Below, one piece after another: positions 31,319 to 41,133 of a DNA stretch of 62,264 nucleotides. The stretch is from UMGS1766 sp963597355 (GTDB lineage Bacteria; Bacillota; Clostridia; Oscillospirales; Oscillospiraceae): NCBI GenBank assembly GCA_963597355.1, contig CAVBPR010000021.1, positions 1 through 62,264 of the forward strand, read 5' to 3'. Position 1 is the stretch's first letter. Every line of letters starts with the position of its first letter. The notes under the pieces were generated by a model. That model did not search any database, was not told where the DNA came from, and worked only from the letters and a program-made list of their open reading frames with translations. The translations under genes and the position numbers were made by a program.

Positions 31319-33793
31319 TTATTCTTGCTTCGCAGCTCCTCCGATCAGAATCCTCGCCTCTTCACAGCCTTCCGCGCTGAAACAAATACATACAGGTTCG
31401 TCTTTTCCGGCATCTTTCCATCTTACTGCCGCCATGGCGCAGCCTTCATAGGAGGTAACGATGTTTGCAAAATAATCTTCCTCGCCAGCCGGTTCTGCGC
31501 TGCCAAAGCCTTCCAGTTCTCCGTTTCCGGTTACCTGTGCCCGGATCTTCTTTATTTCCTGCCTGTTGATCTGTCCGTTCTCATCTTCCAGCCATACCTT
31601 AATATACGCAAGGTCGCTTTCCTTCTCCGTCACCTGCTCTGCCCGCAGTCGCTGCACTTTTCCGGCTGTCGTAAGCTTGTATTCTCCGATCGCTTCTCCT
31701 CCTCGGTAGGCAACGGCCTGCAGGACGCCCGGCTTATATGGTACCTGATAGGTGGCCGTAAAATGATTCTCCCCTCCGGCAGGTTTTCTCCCCAGGGATT
31801 CTCCGTTTAAGAAAAGTTCGACTTCGTCTCCGGCGGAATATACATCCACCGCTGCGATCTTATTTTCATAGCCTTCCCACGTCCAGCTGCTGATATTGTC
31901 TTTGAACATCCACGCTGTCTTGCTGGATCTTTGGCCGGCATGTTCCATACGCTCCACTGCAATATAGGGTCTGTCGGTAAGTCCGTATACAATCTCCCGG
32001 AAATAGCTGATGGGCCTTCTGTTTCCGATCAGGTCAATGTCACCGATATATCCCAACCGCTCCGGATAGATACTTGTGAAATTCTCATGCCCGTCATAAT
32101 GGAAAATTCCCACACCGGCTTCTCCGATATAATCATATCCGGTCCATGTAAAGTCCCCGATGATATGCGGATTCTCCTCCACCAGTTTCCAGAGATCTTC
32201 TATATCAGCCGGATAGGTCTCTGTCCCCACCACGGTTTTGCCGGGATGTAATCGGTGCTCTAAAAGGTGACGCCCCTTCAGGTAATTAAGACCTATAATA
32301 TCGCAGCTCTGGGAGCTTTCCTCCAGCGCCTCGCTGACCAGCGGATGCGCCGCAAAAAAGTCGCCTCTTTCTCCGGACATCAGGCTCATAAAGCTGTTTA
32401 GGGCATTGCTTCCGCCGCCGTTTCCGCCGCCTTGCGTATCCATGCCAAAATGCTCAATGACATCCTTCATGATCACCTTCAGCCGCATTCCCGCACAGTT
32501 TAATCCGTTCAGTGCATTGGTGGTATATCTTGTAGCATCCAGCTCATGTACTTTATTACACAGAAAACGGTTGATCCAGGCCCCCTGCTTGGTTCCTGCT
32601 TCCTGAATCTCGTTTCCCACGGAATATATGACCACAGAAGGATGGTTGTAATCCTTCGCCACCATATGGGTGATCCACTGTCCGGCTTCCTCCTCAAAGA
32701 CATCTGCAAGATCATAAGGATTTTTATGCCGGTTCCACATATCCGTAAGCTCGTCCATGACCAGCATGCCCAGACGATCGCAGGCCTCTAACATAGCCCT
32801 GCTCATGGGATGATGGGCGCTTCGCAAGGCATTAAATCCCGCCGCTTTAAGCCTTTTACACCGATACCATTCCGCTTCCCCGAAGGTTTCCGCGCCAATG
32901 ATTCCATTATCATGGTGAATGCAGGCCCCCCTGAGCTTTACCGTTTCTCCATTGATCTGAAATCCATTAACGGGATCTACTGTCACAATACGAATGCCGA
33001 ACGGTTCCGCTGTGACGTCGCATGTCTTTTCTTCATGCTCTATCTGCATCCGGCATTCATATAGATCCGGATGCTCCGGGCTCCATTTTTCGGGGTTCAG
33101 GATAGGCATCTGCACTCTTATGGTTTCTGTGACATTTTTCCGGAAAACCACATGCTGCAGCTCTTTCGCTACTGTTTTCCCTTCCCGGCATATTTCGATC
33201 GTACACGCCGCTTCTGTGCCTGTTCCCGTTATGTTTTTTACATCGGCACACACTTCTATAACAGCCACGTCCTCCCTTACAGATAAGGTGGTGATTCGCA
33301 GCCTGTCCCTGGGTACGTAGACTTCTGTTCCAAGCAAAAGGTTGACATCCCTGTAAATGCCGGAGCCGGTATACCAACGACTGTTGGGCTGACAGCTGTT
33401 ATCAACCTCAACTTTTATGCTATTTTCCTGTCCATACAGAATCCACGGTTTTAGATCCACTGTAAATCCCATATAGCCGTTGCGATTGGTGCCTGCCAAA
33501 GCGCCGTTGATCCATACTCTTGTTCTTCCGTAAATTCCTTCGAATTCCAGCGCTGCATCCTGCGTTTTCAACGCCTCCGGTGCAAGAAAGGATTTCTCAT
33601 AGGTATAGACGCCGCCCGGATAAAATCCACTCTGGGCACCGGCCGGACAATCTGCTGTTCTCTTTTCACGGATCATGGCATCGTAGGGCAGTGTAACCGG
33701 GATCGCACCGCTTTCTCCCTGAAAGGCCTTTAGCTGCGAATTGCCATCTGCCTTTTCGAAGGACCAATCCTTATTGAATTTAATAAGTTGCAT
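31319..33793 (-). CDS. GH2 family glycoside hydrolase of the second sugar locus
   Basis: The 824-residue protein has the same layout as the GH2 at 16550-18955: jelly-roll (LPYDAMIREKR, GIYRDVNLLL), immunoglobulin-like domain, TIM barrel with acid/base Glu in SVGNEI and nucleophile Glu in VGTETYP, and C-terminal domains with EVELFLNGESLG. A glycine-rich insertion (GGGNGGGS) lies in the barrel. No signal peptide. It is downstream of a GPH symporter on the same strand, with hairpin repeat copy B in between, and is probably controlled by the divergent AraC protein. Substrate class: beta-galactoside or beta-glucuronide. Confidence 0.9.
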   Translation of the reverse strand: MQLIKFNKDWSFEKADGNSQLKAFQGESGAIPVTLPYDAMIREKRTADCPAGAQSGFYPGGVYTYEKSFLAPEALKTQDAALEFEGIYGRTRVWINGALAGTNRNGYMGFTVDLKPWILYGQENSIKVEVDNSCQPNSRWYTGSGIYRDVNLLLGTEVYVPRDRLRITTLSVREDVAVIEVCADVKNITGTGTEAACTIEICREGKTVAKELQHVVFRKNVTETIRVQMPILNPEKWSPEHPDLYECRMQIEHEEKTCDVTAEPFGIRIVTVDPVNGFQINGETVKLRGACIHHDNGIIGAETFGEAEWYRCKRLKAAGFNALRSAHHPMSRAMLEACDRLGMLVMDELTDMWNRHKNPYDLADVFEEEAGQWITHMVAKDYNHPSVVIYSVGNEIQEAGTKQGAWINRFLCNKVHELDATRYTTNALNGLNCAGMRLKVIMKDVIEHFGMDTQGGGNGGGSNALNSFMSLMSGERGDFFAAHPLVSEALEESSQSCDIIGLNYLKGRHLLEHRLHPGKTVVGTETYPADIEDLWKLVEENPHIIGDFTWTGYDYIGEAGVGIFHYDGHENFTSIYPERLGYIGDIDLIGNRRPISYFREIVYGLTDRPYIAVERMEHAGQRSSKTAWMFKDNISSWTWEGYENKIAAVDVYSAGDEVELFLNGESLGRKPAGGENHFTATYQVPYKPGVLQAVAYRGGEAIGEYKLTTAGKVQRLRAEQVTEKESDLAYIKVWLEDENGQINRQEIKKIRAQVTGNGELEGFGSAEPAGEEDYFANIVTSYEGCAMAAVRWKDAGKDEPVCICFSAEGCEEARILIGGAAKQE

Positions 33794-33806
33794 ACTTACC
33801 TCCCTA

Positions 33807-33906
33807 AGCCGCAGCTGTCTGCGGCACGTAAGAGAATCCCACGCAGGCGAATTCTCCGATGCGCTCCGCCCCTATGACGTTTGCCGCATAGGTGCGGAGC
33901 GCATTT
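33807..33906 (-). repeat. SD-adjacent hairpin repeat, copy B
   Basis: On the minus strand AATGCGCTCCGC pairs with GCGGAGCGCATT-type sequence, then GAGAAT...ATTCTC, then a perfect GCCGCAG-ACA-GCTGCGGC hairpin directly before TTAGGGAGGTAAGT and the GH2 ATG. It fills the gap between the symporter and GH2 genes. Confidence 0.75.
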
Positions 33907-33915
33907 CTTTCAAGC

Positions 33916-35298
33916 TTATCCTCTTGCTCTTTCCATATCGATCTTCTGGTTTTCTTTCTCTACCTTCAGAAATGCCAGAAGAATGGTGATCACCACGCCG
34001 AGGATCACCGGGAAGGTAACGTACAGATTAAAGATCATGCTGACGGCGCTTTCTGTCTGTACGGCAGCTGTGCCGATATATCCGCCTGCTTCCAGAAGCC
34101 AGCCCACGGCTGCTGTTCCGATGCCGCCGCCTACTTTGACCCCCAGAGAGGAGCAGCTGAACATCATACCGTCAATATGTACGCCCTTGGTACGGAAGGT
34201 ATATCCGCTTATCTCTGCGATCAAAGCATTTAAGGTACCGGTAAGGGTTCCTGCAAAGGTTCCCTTGATGAACATGAACAGAAGCATCATGGATACATTT
34301 CTCTGTAATGCGAAATAGATCAGGAAAATGCCAAAAATATCGCTGATCAGATAGCCCCAGAAATTAACCTTCTGCATGCTGCCGGTTTTCTTCACCAGTA
34401 CGGGAGTAAAGATAAGGGCAATGATGACCGGGAACATTTTCATCATATTGAACAGGCCGAGCAGGGAACCATCCCCTAAAACATTCTGCATAAAGTAGAT
34501 GGCGGAACCGGTGGTCAGATTGCTCATGAAATAATACACCACATAGATGATCACGATCATTACGTAGAATTTGTTACTAAGCAGCAGCTTTACGGCCTGC
34601 CCGAAGCTGACCTGATCGTCCTGTGCTTTCTTCTCTTCCGTCTCCTCTATCTCTGCTTTTTCTTCCGGTAATTCCTTTACGCACAGGCAGCTTATGGTAT
34701 TCACCACAAGACCGATGACTGCACAGATAATGGCCACCATACGCCATCCGGCTGCACCGCCGCCAAATGCCGCAACACCGCTTGTTACGGAAAAGCCCAT
34801 AACAATATTGGTAACTACCGCAAACATAAACCGAATGGAGCCTAACTGCACTCTCTCATTTTTATTTCTGGTGATCAACGCCGACAGTGCGGAATAGGCA
34901 ATGCCGTTTGCGGTATAGAAAATGGCATTCAATGCAGTATAGAATACAAAGAAATACGCATACTGCGCGGTCCGGCTAAGGCCTCCCGGAATCGAGAATA
35001 ACAAAACCAGGCACAGGGAAACGCCCAGCTGGGCATATAACATCCACGGTCTTGCCTTGCCTAATTTGGATTTGGTGCGGTCGATCATATTTCCGAAGAT
35101 GACATCGGAAATACCATCCAGGAACTTTGATAACAACATCAAGGTTCCGATGATCCCGGTGCTAAGTCCCATGGTATCGGAAAGATACAAAAGCACAAAG
35201 CTGGACACCAGACCATAGCTGGTATTGGATGCCAGGTCCCCCGCCCCGTATGCCACTTTCTGATACCATTTCAGATATTTGGTTTCTGTTTCTTTCAT
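33916..35298 (-). CDS. GPH-family sugar:cation symporter
   Basis: The 460-residue protein has twelve predicted membrane segments and the GPH landmarks: YGAGDLASN at the N-terminus, LSKFLDGISDVIFGNMIDRT with the cation-site acidic residue, then KLGKARPW. A charged central loop (EEKAEIEETEEKKAQDD) separates the halves. It presumably imports the GH2 substrate. The ATG is preceded by GGGAGGTTACGGACA. A divergent AraC gene starts 239 bases away. Confidence 0.9.
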   Translation of the reverse strand: MKETETKYLKWYQKVAYGAGDLASNTSYGLVSSFVLLYLSDTMGLSTGIIGTLMLLSKFLDGISDVIFGNMIDRTKSKLGKARPWMLYAQLGVSLCLVLLFSIPGGLSRTAQYAYFFVFYTALNAIFYTANGIAYSALSALITRNKNERVQLGSIRFMFAVVTNIVMGFSVTSGVAAFGGGAAGWRMVAIICAVIGLVVNTISCLCVKELPEEKAEIEETEEKKAQDDQVSFGQAVKLLLSNKFYVMIVIIYVVYYFMSNLTTGSAIYFMQNVLGDGSLLGLFNMMKMFPVIIALIFTPVLVKKTGSMQKVNFWGYLISDIFGIFLIYFALQRNVSMMLLFMFIKGTFAGTLTGTLNALIAEISGYTFRTKGVHIDGMMFSCSSLGVKVGGGIGTAAVGWLLEAGGYIGTAAVQTESAVSMIFNLYVTFPVILGVVITILLAFLKVEKENQKIDMERARG

Positions 35299-35536
35299 TG
35301 TCCGTAACCTCCCTTTTTACAACTGTAAACTATCCCCTCTGATGATCCTTTGGTCACTGCGTCCACGCCACCGCTCTGCTACCTGGCGGCGTCTGAACAG
35401 TAACATCTTTTGTGTTGTACAAGCCCCCACAACGGATATATCTATTTTAAAAAATCCCGGTTATTTTAAGAATGGCAGATGTGTTATAATTTTCATAAAA
35501 ATTATCATATTCGTGGATTCTGCCGGGAGGCCTACT

Positions 35537-36595
35537 ATGAGCACCAATACCACTTACACAGTGAGCAATATCATCAAGCAGGAGAATTCAAAAAGTGAAA
35601 TAAACTCCTATCTCAAAATACTGGCGCCGATACAGTTCACCTTAGAGTTTTGCAGCGGTACCTCCCAGACGGACTTTCTCAATATTCTTCTGGCCTCTCC
35701 CATTGAAAACAATTTTTATCATTTTCAAAATGGTGCAGGGATCATGAAGTTCAACGGCCGAGCACCTCATCTTCATGATTTCTATGAACTGCTGATCGTT
35801 TTGGACGGGGAGATCCATCAGCAGATCGAGCAGACCGAGTATACCATTCACAGCGGCAGCTGCTGCCTCATGAACAGAAATATCGTACATAAGGAAGTAT
35901 TTCATTCTAATGCCAATCTTTTGTGTATCGGCATCTCTAAGGAATTGGTGAAAAGCCTTGCAGAGGATGGACAGAAAGTATATTTTCCCGCCTGCGAGCA
36001 GCCCTTTGCCAATCCCATTCTTACTTTTCTGGTCAATAATCTGGACAATCCGGATACAAAGGAATACCTTGATTTTCTTCCGACCATCAACAACGCCGAC
36101 TGGTATCGGGTGCTGCATACTCTCACGGATAATATTCTGCGTACCATTATGTTTCCCAAACTAGGCTCCACCTACGTGATCAAGGGGATGCTTTTAGAGC
36201 TGTTTGGGTATCTCTCCGATCCTGCGCAGTATCATTTCACTTCTGTGCATGTGGAAGCGGATAATGATTTTTTGCTTTTTTCCCATATCAGCCATTTACT
36301 GGAGGATACAGACGGTCGGATCACCCGGTCGCAGTTGGAGGAGATCCTGCATTACAGCGGCAATTACCTCAACAGTATTGTGAAGAAATATACCAATCTT
36401 TGCCTGTTTGATTACGGCCAGACTTTTTGCATGAAAAAAGCCGCCAGTCTATTATGCAAGACTGACGACTCCGTTTTGGAAATTATGGAAAAGTTACAGT
36501 TTACCAACACTACTCATTTTTATAAATGCTTTAAAAAGCAATATCATATGACCCCGCGAGAGTATCGGATAGCCAATTCTCTCACTGATTTGTGA
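35537..36595 (+). CDS. AraC-family regulator of the second sugar locus
   Basis: Starting at ATG 35537 (GGGAGGCCTACT ribosome site) the product has 352 residues. A cupin-like sensor domain (HLHDFYELLIVLDGEIHQQI) lies near residues 75-150, and a C-terminal AraC double helix-turn-helix spans RSQLEEILHYSGNYLNSIVK and VLEIMEKLQFTNTTHFYKCF. Divergent orientation to the symporter-GH2 pair makes it their likely regulator. The C-terminal domain contains more cysteines than usual. Confidence 0.87.
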   Translation: MSTNTTYTVSNIIKQENSKSEINSYLKILAPIQFTLEFCSGTSQTDFLNILLASPIENNFYHFQNGAGIMKFNGRAPHLHDFYELLIVLDGEIHQQIEQTEYTIHSGSCCLMNRNIVHKEVFHSNANLLCIGISKELVKSLAEDGQKVYFPACEQPFANPILTFLVNNLDNPDTKEYLDFLPTINNADWYRVLHTLTDNILRTIMFPKLGSTYVIKGMLLELFGYLSDPAQYHFTSVHVEADNDFLLFSHISHLLEDTDGRITRSQLEEILHYSGNYLNSIVKKYTNLCLFDYGQTFCMKKAASLLCKTDDSVLEIMEKLQFTNTTHFYKCFKKQYHMTPREYRIANSLTDL

Positions 36596-36728
36596 TCGAC
36601 ATTTTCAGATTATCAATTACCTCACCTGTTATGCCTGCATCGGCTACGTAGTCTTCGACTGCTTTCACATGATCTACGGCCCCGACCGATCCGCATCCCC
36701 ACACAGTGCTGCAATCTGTCAAACGCTG

Positions 36729-38084
36729 CTACGCACTCTTGATCTTCTTGATCCATTTCCCGCTGTTTAACCGGAACAGACACCAGATCGCTTTCAGGAA
36801 CTGGTCGATCTTAAGCATGATGTAGATCCAGAATCCGGGCCAGTGCAGCACCAGACCTGCCAGCGCTCCCAAGGGGATACTGCAGATCCAGAGAAATAAA
36901 ATATCTGCGATCATCAAAAACTTGGTATCACCGCCTCCCCGAAGCACTCCCTTGGTCAGGATGCTGTTGGCACTCTGGAACAATACCACCACCGCCACTG
37001 CGTCCATCAGTTCATAGGCCAGGCTCTTGGTCTCCGGCAGGATCTTATAAGACTCTATGATCACACCTCTTAACGCCAATATTATAACACATCCGATGGC
37101 GCCGATTAAAAAGCCGATCGCGGCAAAGGTGACGCCCTGCTGCTGGGCTTTTTCATATTCTTCTTTCCCCAGCGTAATACCGGTTATGGTACAGCTTGCC
37201 TGGCTGATGCCCTGGATGACCACCGTAGCCAGCTGCATAGTGACGGTGGTGATGGCGTTGGCCGCCACGAAATTGGCACCGATATGGCCCATGACCGCAG
37301 CTACCGCCAGATTACCGAAGCCAAGCAGGGTATCACTGACCAGCACCGGAATGGATATGCGGATATATTCGCCGTACAGGTCCTTGGTATTCATAAACAG
37401 ATCTTTGAACCGCAGCCGGATATTCCTGTCTTTGCACAACAGGTATCCCATTGTCACGGAAAATTCCACGATGCGGGCCAGCAGTGTGCCGATGGCCGCA
37501 CCGTTTACCCCTAATGCCGGCGCCCCCAGATTGCCAAAGATGAATACCCAGTTAAAAAAGATGTTGATAAAAAAGGAGCAGATGCTGGATATCAACGGCA
37601 CCGTCGCCTTTCCTACGCTTCGTAATACCAGGCTAGTGGTCAGCGCATAGCCATTTAGAAAATAGCAGGGAATGGAGATCAGCAGGTACCCTGTTCCGGC
37701 ATTAATAATGTCACTGTCTGAAGTAAACAGCCCCATGATCTTTCCCGGAAACAGCGCTGTTGCCAGGGAAAAAAACAGCACCACAACCAGCTCCAGCCGA
37801 AACATGATATTGACCGCTTTCTTCATGCTGTCCCTTGCCTGCATGCCATAGAAACGGCTGGTAAGAACACTTGCCCCCATTCCAAATCCCATGCACATGA
37901 CTTGAAACAGGCTGATAAAATTGTTGGCCAGCGTGGCACTGCTCATGGCGGTTTCTCCCAATTGGCCAAGCATGATATTATCCGCCATATTCACGCCCAC
38001 TGTGATCATCTGCTGGGCTGCAATGGGCAGTGCAAGGGCCGCCAGCATCTTGTAAAATTTCTTATCTCTTACAAATAATCGCAT
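36729..38084 (-). CDS. MATE-family multidrug/metabolite exporter
   Basis: The 451-residue protein has about twelve helices and MATE-family repeats: ALPIAAQQMITVGVNMADNI at the N-terminus and the related IRISIPVLVSDTLLGFGNLA at the start of the second half. It would export cationic compounds in exchange for Na+ or H+. It ends 133 bases after the AraC gene, convergent; the gap contains a protein-like minus-strand fragment I cannot name. An upstream hairpin terminator isolates it from the carboxypeptidase gene. Confidence 0.9.
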   Translation of the reverse strand: MRLFVRDKKFYKMLAALALPIAAQQMITVGVNMADNIMLGQLGETAMSSATLANNFISLFQVMCMGFGMGASVLTSRFYGMQARDSMKKAVNIMFRLELVVVLFFSLATALFPGKIMGLFTSDSDIINAGTGYLLISIPCYFLNGYALTTSLVLRSVGKATVPLISSICSFFINIFFNWVFIFGNLGAPALGVNGAAIGTLLARIVEFSVTMGYLLCKDRNIRLRFKDLFMNTKDLYGEYIRISIPVLVSDTLLGFGNLAVAAVMGHIGANFVAANAITTVTMQLATVVIQGISQASCTITGITLGKEEYEKAQQQGVTFAAIGFLIGAIGCVIILALRGVIIESYKILPETKSLAYELMDAVAVVVLFQSANSILTKGVLRGGGDTKFLMIADILFLWICSIPLGALAGLVLHWPGFWIYIMLKIDQFLKAIWCLFRLNSGKWIKKIKSA

Positions 38085-38310
38085 CCTGCCACCTTCTCGT
38101 CCCTTCTTTGCTTTTATCCTTCCTGTCCCTTTATTTATAGCAAAGTCAGTTCTGCAGATATATCCTTATCCTGTCTTTTTTTGTACTTTTTTTGCACATT
38201 TTACTCCCTGTGTTATTGGAAGCTTATTAATCCTAAGGTTTACCAGACATTGGCACCTGATACCATGCGGGCATAAGGAAAGCACCTGCCGATTTATAAG
38301 ACATAAAGAA

Positions 38311-38337
38311 AGCACCTGTCATTTCTGACAGATGCTT
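38311..38337 (-). terminator. Terminator after the carboxypeptidase gene
   Basis: AGCATCTGTCA pairs with TGACAGGTGCT on the minus strand, followed by TTCTTTATG. The rest of 38085-38529 has no gene. Two AAAGCACCTG copies (38279, 38309) and a degenerate GAACGAAGG/GGACCGAAGG array (about 38450-38510) are the only structure. Confidence 0.55.
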
Positions 38338-38529
38338 CCCGTGTCATATTGGGTTTGCAATGTTACGTGCCTGCATTGCCCATGCCTATCTTTCCAGCGG
38401 CAGGTTCAAAAACGATATATCCGTAGGCCTTCCCCCATTGGATCGCAGATCCGAAGGAACGGTGGGCCGAAGGCGTGATGAACGAAGGAGCGATGGACCG
38501 AAGGGTAAGATTCATACCGTAACCTGATT

Positions 38530-39096
38530 TTATAAAAACTCTTCCAGAGTAATGCCCTTTTCCGACAAAGATACAGCGACCTCTTTCCCTACATAACGGA
38601 AATGCCAGGGCTCATAGGCATAGCCGGTGATCTCTTCCTTTTCTTTGGGATAACGCAGCAAAAAGCCATGAGAGGGCAGGGCGGCATGGATAATGGCAAA
38701 TTCTTTTTCCATTTGCAAAAGCTGCGCGTTTTCGGTGATCCACCGGCCGTCCTTTTGCACCACAATATCCAGTGCCAGTCCCGTATGATGCTCGCTGGTC
38801 CCCGGAGCCGCGGTCACCGCCAATGTATACGCTGCCCCGTATCGGCGGGTGAAATCCTCCCGCAGTGCCTGTTGGGCGCTGACGCTCCGATAGCCGGAGT
38901 CCAGGGCGATCTGTATTCCCCTTTTCTGCATATCATCCCGGAGTGAGAAAAAGGCCTGAAGTGTTTCCTTTTCCAACTGACAGGTCTCTCCCTCAAAATT
39001 TACGGCATCTGTAAGTTCTATAGAAGCAGCAAAATCATCCGTGATAGGATGGGTTTTGTTCACCAGAATAAGTTTCTCATCTTTTAAGTTTTGCAT
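38530..39096 (-). CDS. VanY-like D-alanyl-D-alanine carboxypeptidase (peptidase M15B)
   Basis: The 188-residue protein has the M15 zinc site: SGYRSVSAQQ, PGTSEHHTGLALDI (His and Asp ligands) and EPWHFRYVG (Glu base and third His). These enzymes trim the terminal D-Ala of peptidoglycan stems. There is no signal peptide or membrane anchor, which is unusual for VanY proteins acting outside the cell. Either export is non-classical or the substrate is a cytoplasmic muropeptide. It carries hairpin repeat copy C upstream. Confidence 0.88.
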   Translation of the reverse strand: MQNLKDEKLILVNKTHPITDDFAASIELTDAVNFEGETCQLEKETLQAFFSLRDDMQKRGIQIALDSGYRSVSAQQALREDFTRRYGAAYTLAVTAAPGTSEHHTGLALDIVVQKDGRWITENAQLLQMEKEFAIIHAALPSHGFLLRYPKEKEEITGYAYEPWHFRYVGKEVAVSLSEKGITLEEFL

Positions 39097-39110
39097 GTTT
39101 ACCTTTCTAT

Positions 39111-39170
39111 GTCGCAGCTTGTCTGCGGTGCACCGTCCCCAAGTCGTTCACACACGATGTGCTGCATCGT
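39111..39170 (-). repeat. SD-adjacent hairpin repeat, copy C
   Basis: On the minus strand CACCGCAGACAAGCTGCGAC lies directly before ATAGAAAGGTAAAC and the carboxypeptidase ATG. The 5' part differs from copies A and B but still forms a stem (ACGATGCAGCACATCGT). Confidence 0.6.
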
Positions 39171-39332
39171 ATCGGGATATGGACGCAGTCCGGCGAGATT
39201 TTTCTTATCCGCTTTCGGCGTTTTCTCTGTATCGTCAGATTCATTATAGGCATCCACCAGATCTTCCGGTCCGGGAATGATCATTTTCCTGCTACGACAA
39301 AACCAAAGACGATCACCTGCTGCCATTTAGGA

Positions 39333-40124
39333 TCAAAGATAACATTCCGGTCTTCTCGTACTCAGATAAGGCACTTTATTCCGCAGCTCTGTGGCCTCTC
39401 TTAGATCGAATTCGCAGGTAAGTAGCTGTTCCGTGTCGTCCGCCTTCAGAAGCAGATCTCCCTTTGGATGTACAACCAGTGATTCCCCTGCAAATACCAT
39501 ATCGCCTTCCCGTCCGACACGGTTGCACATGGCAATGAAGACCTGATTCTGCATTGCCTGCACACGGATCTCCCACTCAAACATTTCCATGGGCTCTGCC
39601 TTTGTATTGGCCGTCGGAATGATGACCAGTTCTGCTCCCTTCAGCACACAGGTTCTGATGCTTTCCGGAAGGTGGCGATCATAGCAGATCACGATCCCCA
39701 CCCTTCCAAACGGCGTATCATAAACCTGAAATCCATTTTTCGAAGGTGCATAATAGTCTCTCTCGTAGAACTGCCTGGCCTGTGCGATGTGTACCATCTG
39801 TGCCATACCGGAGACTTCTCCATCCGGATCGATCCAGAGCGATGTATCATATCGCTCGCCACCCTGTTTCAGATAAATATTTGGTGAGAGATAATAATGG
39901 TGCGCTCTTGCCTTTTCCTGAAATGCAGCAATCTCCGCGCTGCTTTCTTCCAGGCAATACTTCGAAGCGTCCAGCTTTTCATACTGTGGAAAGAAGGGTG
40001 TTAGCTGGATCTCCGGGAAGAAAAGTAGATCGCTCTTAGCCGCCGCGTCGCAGAATTTCAATGATGTTTTCAGATTTACTGCCATGTCATCCTGCATGGC
40101 CATCTGCCCCATGGATAATCTCAT
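39333..40124 (-). CDS. Carbon-nitrogen hydrolase (nitrilase superfamily), catalytic Lys apparently absent
   Basis: The 263-residue protein has nitrilase-fold motifs with E38 (FFPEIQ) and nucleophile C147 (IVICYDRHLPE), plus the typical NRVGREGDMVFAGES. The family's third residue, a Lys just before a conserved V/x-H, is not there: the segment around H112 reads GMAQMVHIAQ with no lysine from 104 to 128. The protein may be inactive or use another residue. Neighbours are a GNAT and a carboxypeptidase gene; no pathway is evident. Confidence 0.85.
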   Translation of the reverse strand: MRLSMGQMAMQDDMAVNLKTSLKFCDAAAKSDLLFFPEIQLTPFFPQYEKLDASKYCLEESSAEIAAFQEKARAHHYYLSPNIYLKQGGERYDTSLWIDPDGEVSGMAQMVHIAQARQFYERDYYAPSKNGFQVYDTPFGRVGIVICYDRHLPESIRTCVLKGAELVIIPTANTKAEPMEMFEWEIRVQAMQNQVFIAMCNRVGREGDMVFAGESLVVHPKGDLLLKADDTEQLLTCEFDLREATELRNKVPYLSTRRPECYL

Positions 40125-40169
40125 GTTTCTCCGTCCTTTAGAATTTTGCAGTCCCGGTGCCTTTATGGA

Positions 40170-40580
40170 TCATATCTTGTTCGCAAAGTTGCATAACTGC
40201 ATTGCCACACCGTCCTGCATGATCTGAAAACCATGCTTTTCATAAAACGCTGCGTTCTTGCGTTCTTCCGGCATAAGCTCGATGTAAAGATAGTCCTTAT
40301 ATTTTTCCTTTACCAGCTCCACCATGTGTCCGGCTATCCCTTGCCCATGGTAATCCGGATGCACCAAAACATAGTGCATATAGGCCACCAGCTCGGAATC
40401 ATCCAAAGCGCGAACAAGCCCCACCAGCCTGTCTCCATCCCAGGCGGATATCACTGTGGACGAATTCATCAGTGCTTTATAAAGCCTGGTCGGATATTCT
40501 CCCGACACCCAGCCAACCGACAGGAAAAGCTCCTGCACCTGCGTCACATTAAATTTCTTTTCTTCTGTGTATTCAATCAT
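40170..40580 (-). CDS. GNAT-family N-acetyltransferase
   Basis: The 136-residue protein has acetyl-CoA motif A VLVHPDYHGQGIAGHMVEL, then AAFYEKHGFQI. It resembles small amine acetyltransferases. ATG 40580 with GGTGGAG is preferred over the in-frame GTG at 40589. It follows an HxlR gene with almost no gap, so the two may be co-transcribed. Confidence 0.85.
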   Translation of the reverse strand: MIEYTEEKKFNVTQVQELFLSVGWVSGEYPTRLYKALMNSSTVISAWDGDRLVGLVRALDDSELVAYMHYVLVHPDYHGQGIAGHMVELVKEKYKDYLYIELMPEERKNAAFYEKHGFQIMQDGVAMQLCNFANKI

Positions 40581-40589
40581 ATTCTCCAC

Positions 40590-40964
40590 CTATCTGTGAT
40601 CACATCTTTGACACTGGATCATTGTCGCATCCGTATCCTCATGATAAAAAGCCCCCGCCCAGCGACAAATACTCTGCAAGATCGGAACAACGGACTCGCC
40701 CTTTTCGGTAAGTGAATATTCCACTCGCGGCGGGATCTCGTCATATGATCTTCGTTTGATCATCTGGTTTTCAATAAGTGTTTTCAGGGTTGCTGCGAGA
40801 ACCGCATCCGTTATATTTCCCATTTCCTTTCGCAGTTCACTGTAACGTAAGGTTTCCTTGGCAGACAGAACGCAGATGATCCTCGAATTCCATTTTCCAC
40901 CAAAGATATCAAGTCCGTATTCCAACGGACATCGAATGTCGCTTTCCAATTTTTTCTGATACAT
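40590..40964 (-). CDS. HxlR-family transcriptional regulator
   Basis: The 124-residue protein has the HxlR winged helix: CPLEYGLDIFGGKWNSRIIC, then FSEL-type RYSELRKEMGNITDAVLAAT and RVEYSLTEKG. The Cys near the N-terminus could be redox active, as in HypR/QorR-type members, and three more Cys lie near the C-terminus. It is divergent from the ABM-monooxygenase gene, which it probably regulates. Confidence 0.88.
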   Translation of the reverse strand: MYQKKLESDIRCPLEYGLDIFGGKWNSRIICVLSAKETLRYSELRKEMGNITDAVLAATLKTLIENQMIKRRSYDEIPPRVEYSLTEKGESVVPILQSICRWAGAFYHEDTDATMIQCQRCDHR

Positions 40965-41133
40965 GATAAAACCGCCTTTCACCGTTTATTGTAAAAGCGT
41001 CCCCGCATTATGCAAGTTACTATCAAATTTATTAGTAACACATAAATTTGCTCATATCTTCCTTATCTTTAGTGGGCAACCTACAATTAAGCCTGTCAGA
41101 TACAAAATAAACCGATCTATGGAGGTATTTATC

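Noticed and set aside
36596..36728. Minus-strand fragment reading VWGCGSVGAVDHVKAVEDYV before the MATE gene end
   Set aside because: Protein-like but without start, known family or neighbours; too short to annotate.
39099..39326. A 75-codon minus-strand gene between the carboxypeptidase and nitrilase-family genes
   Set aside because: It overlaps repeat copy C, has no clear ribosome site and no recognisable domain; probably remnant DNA.
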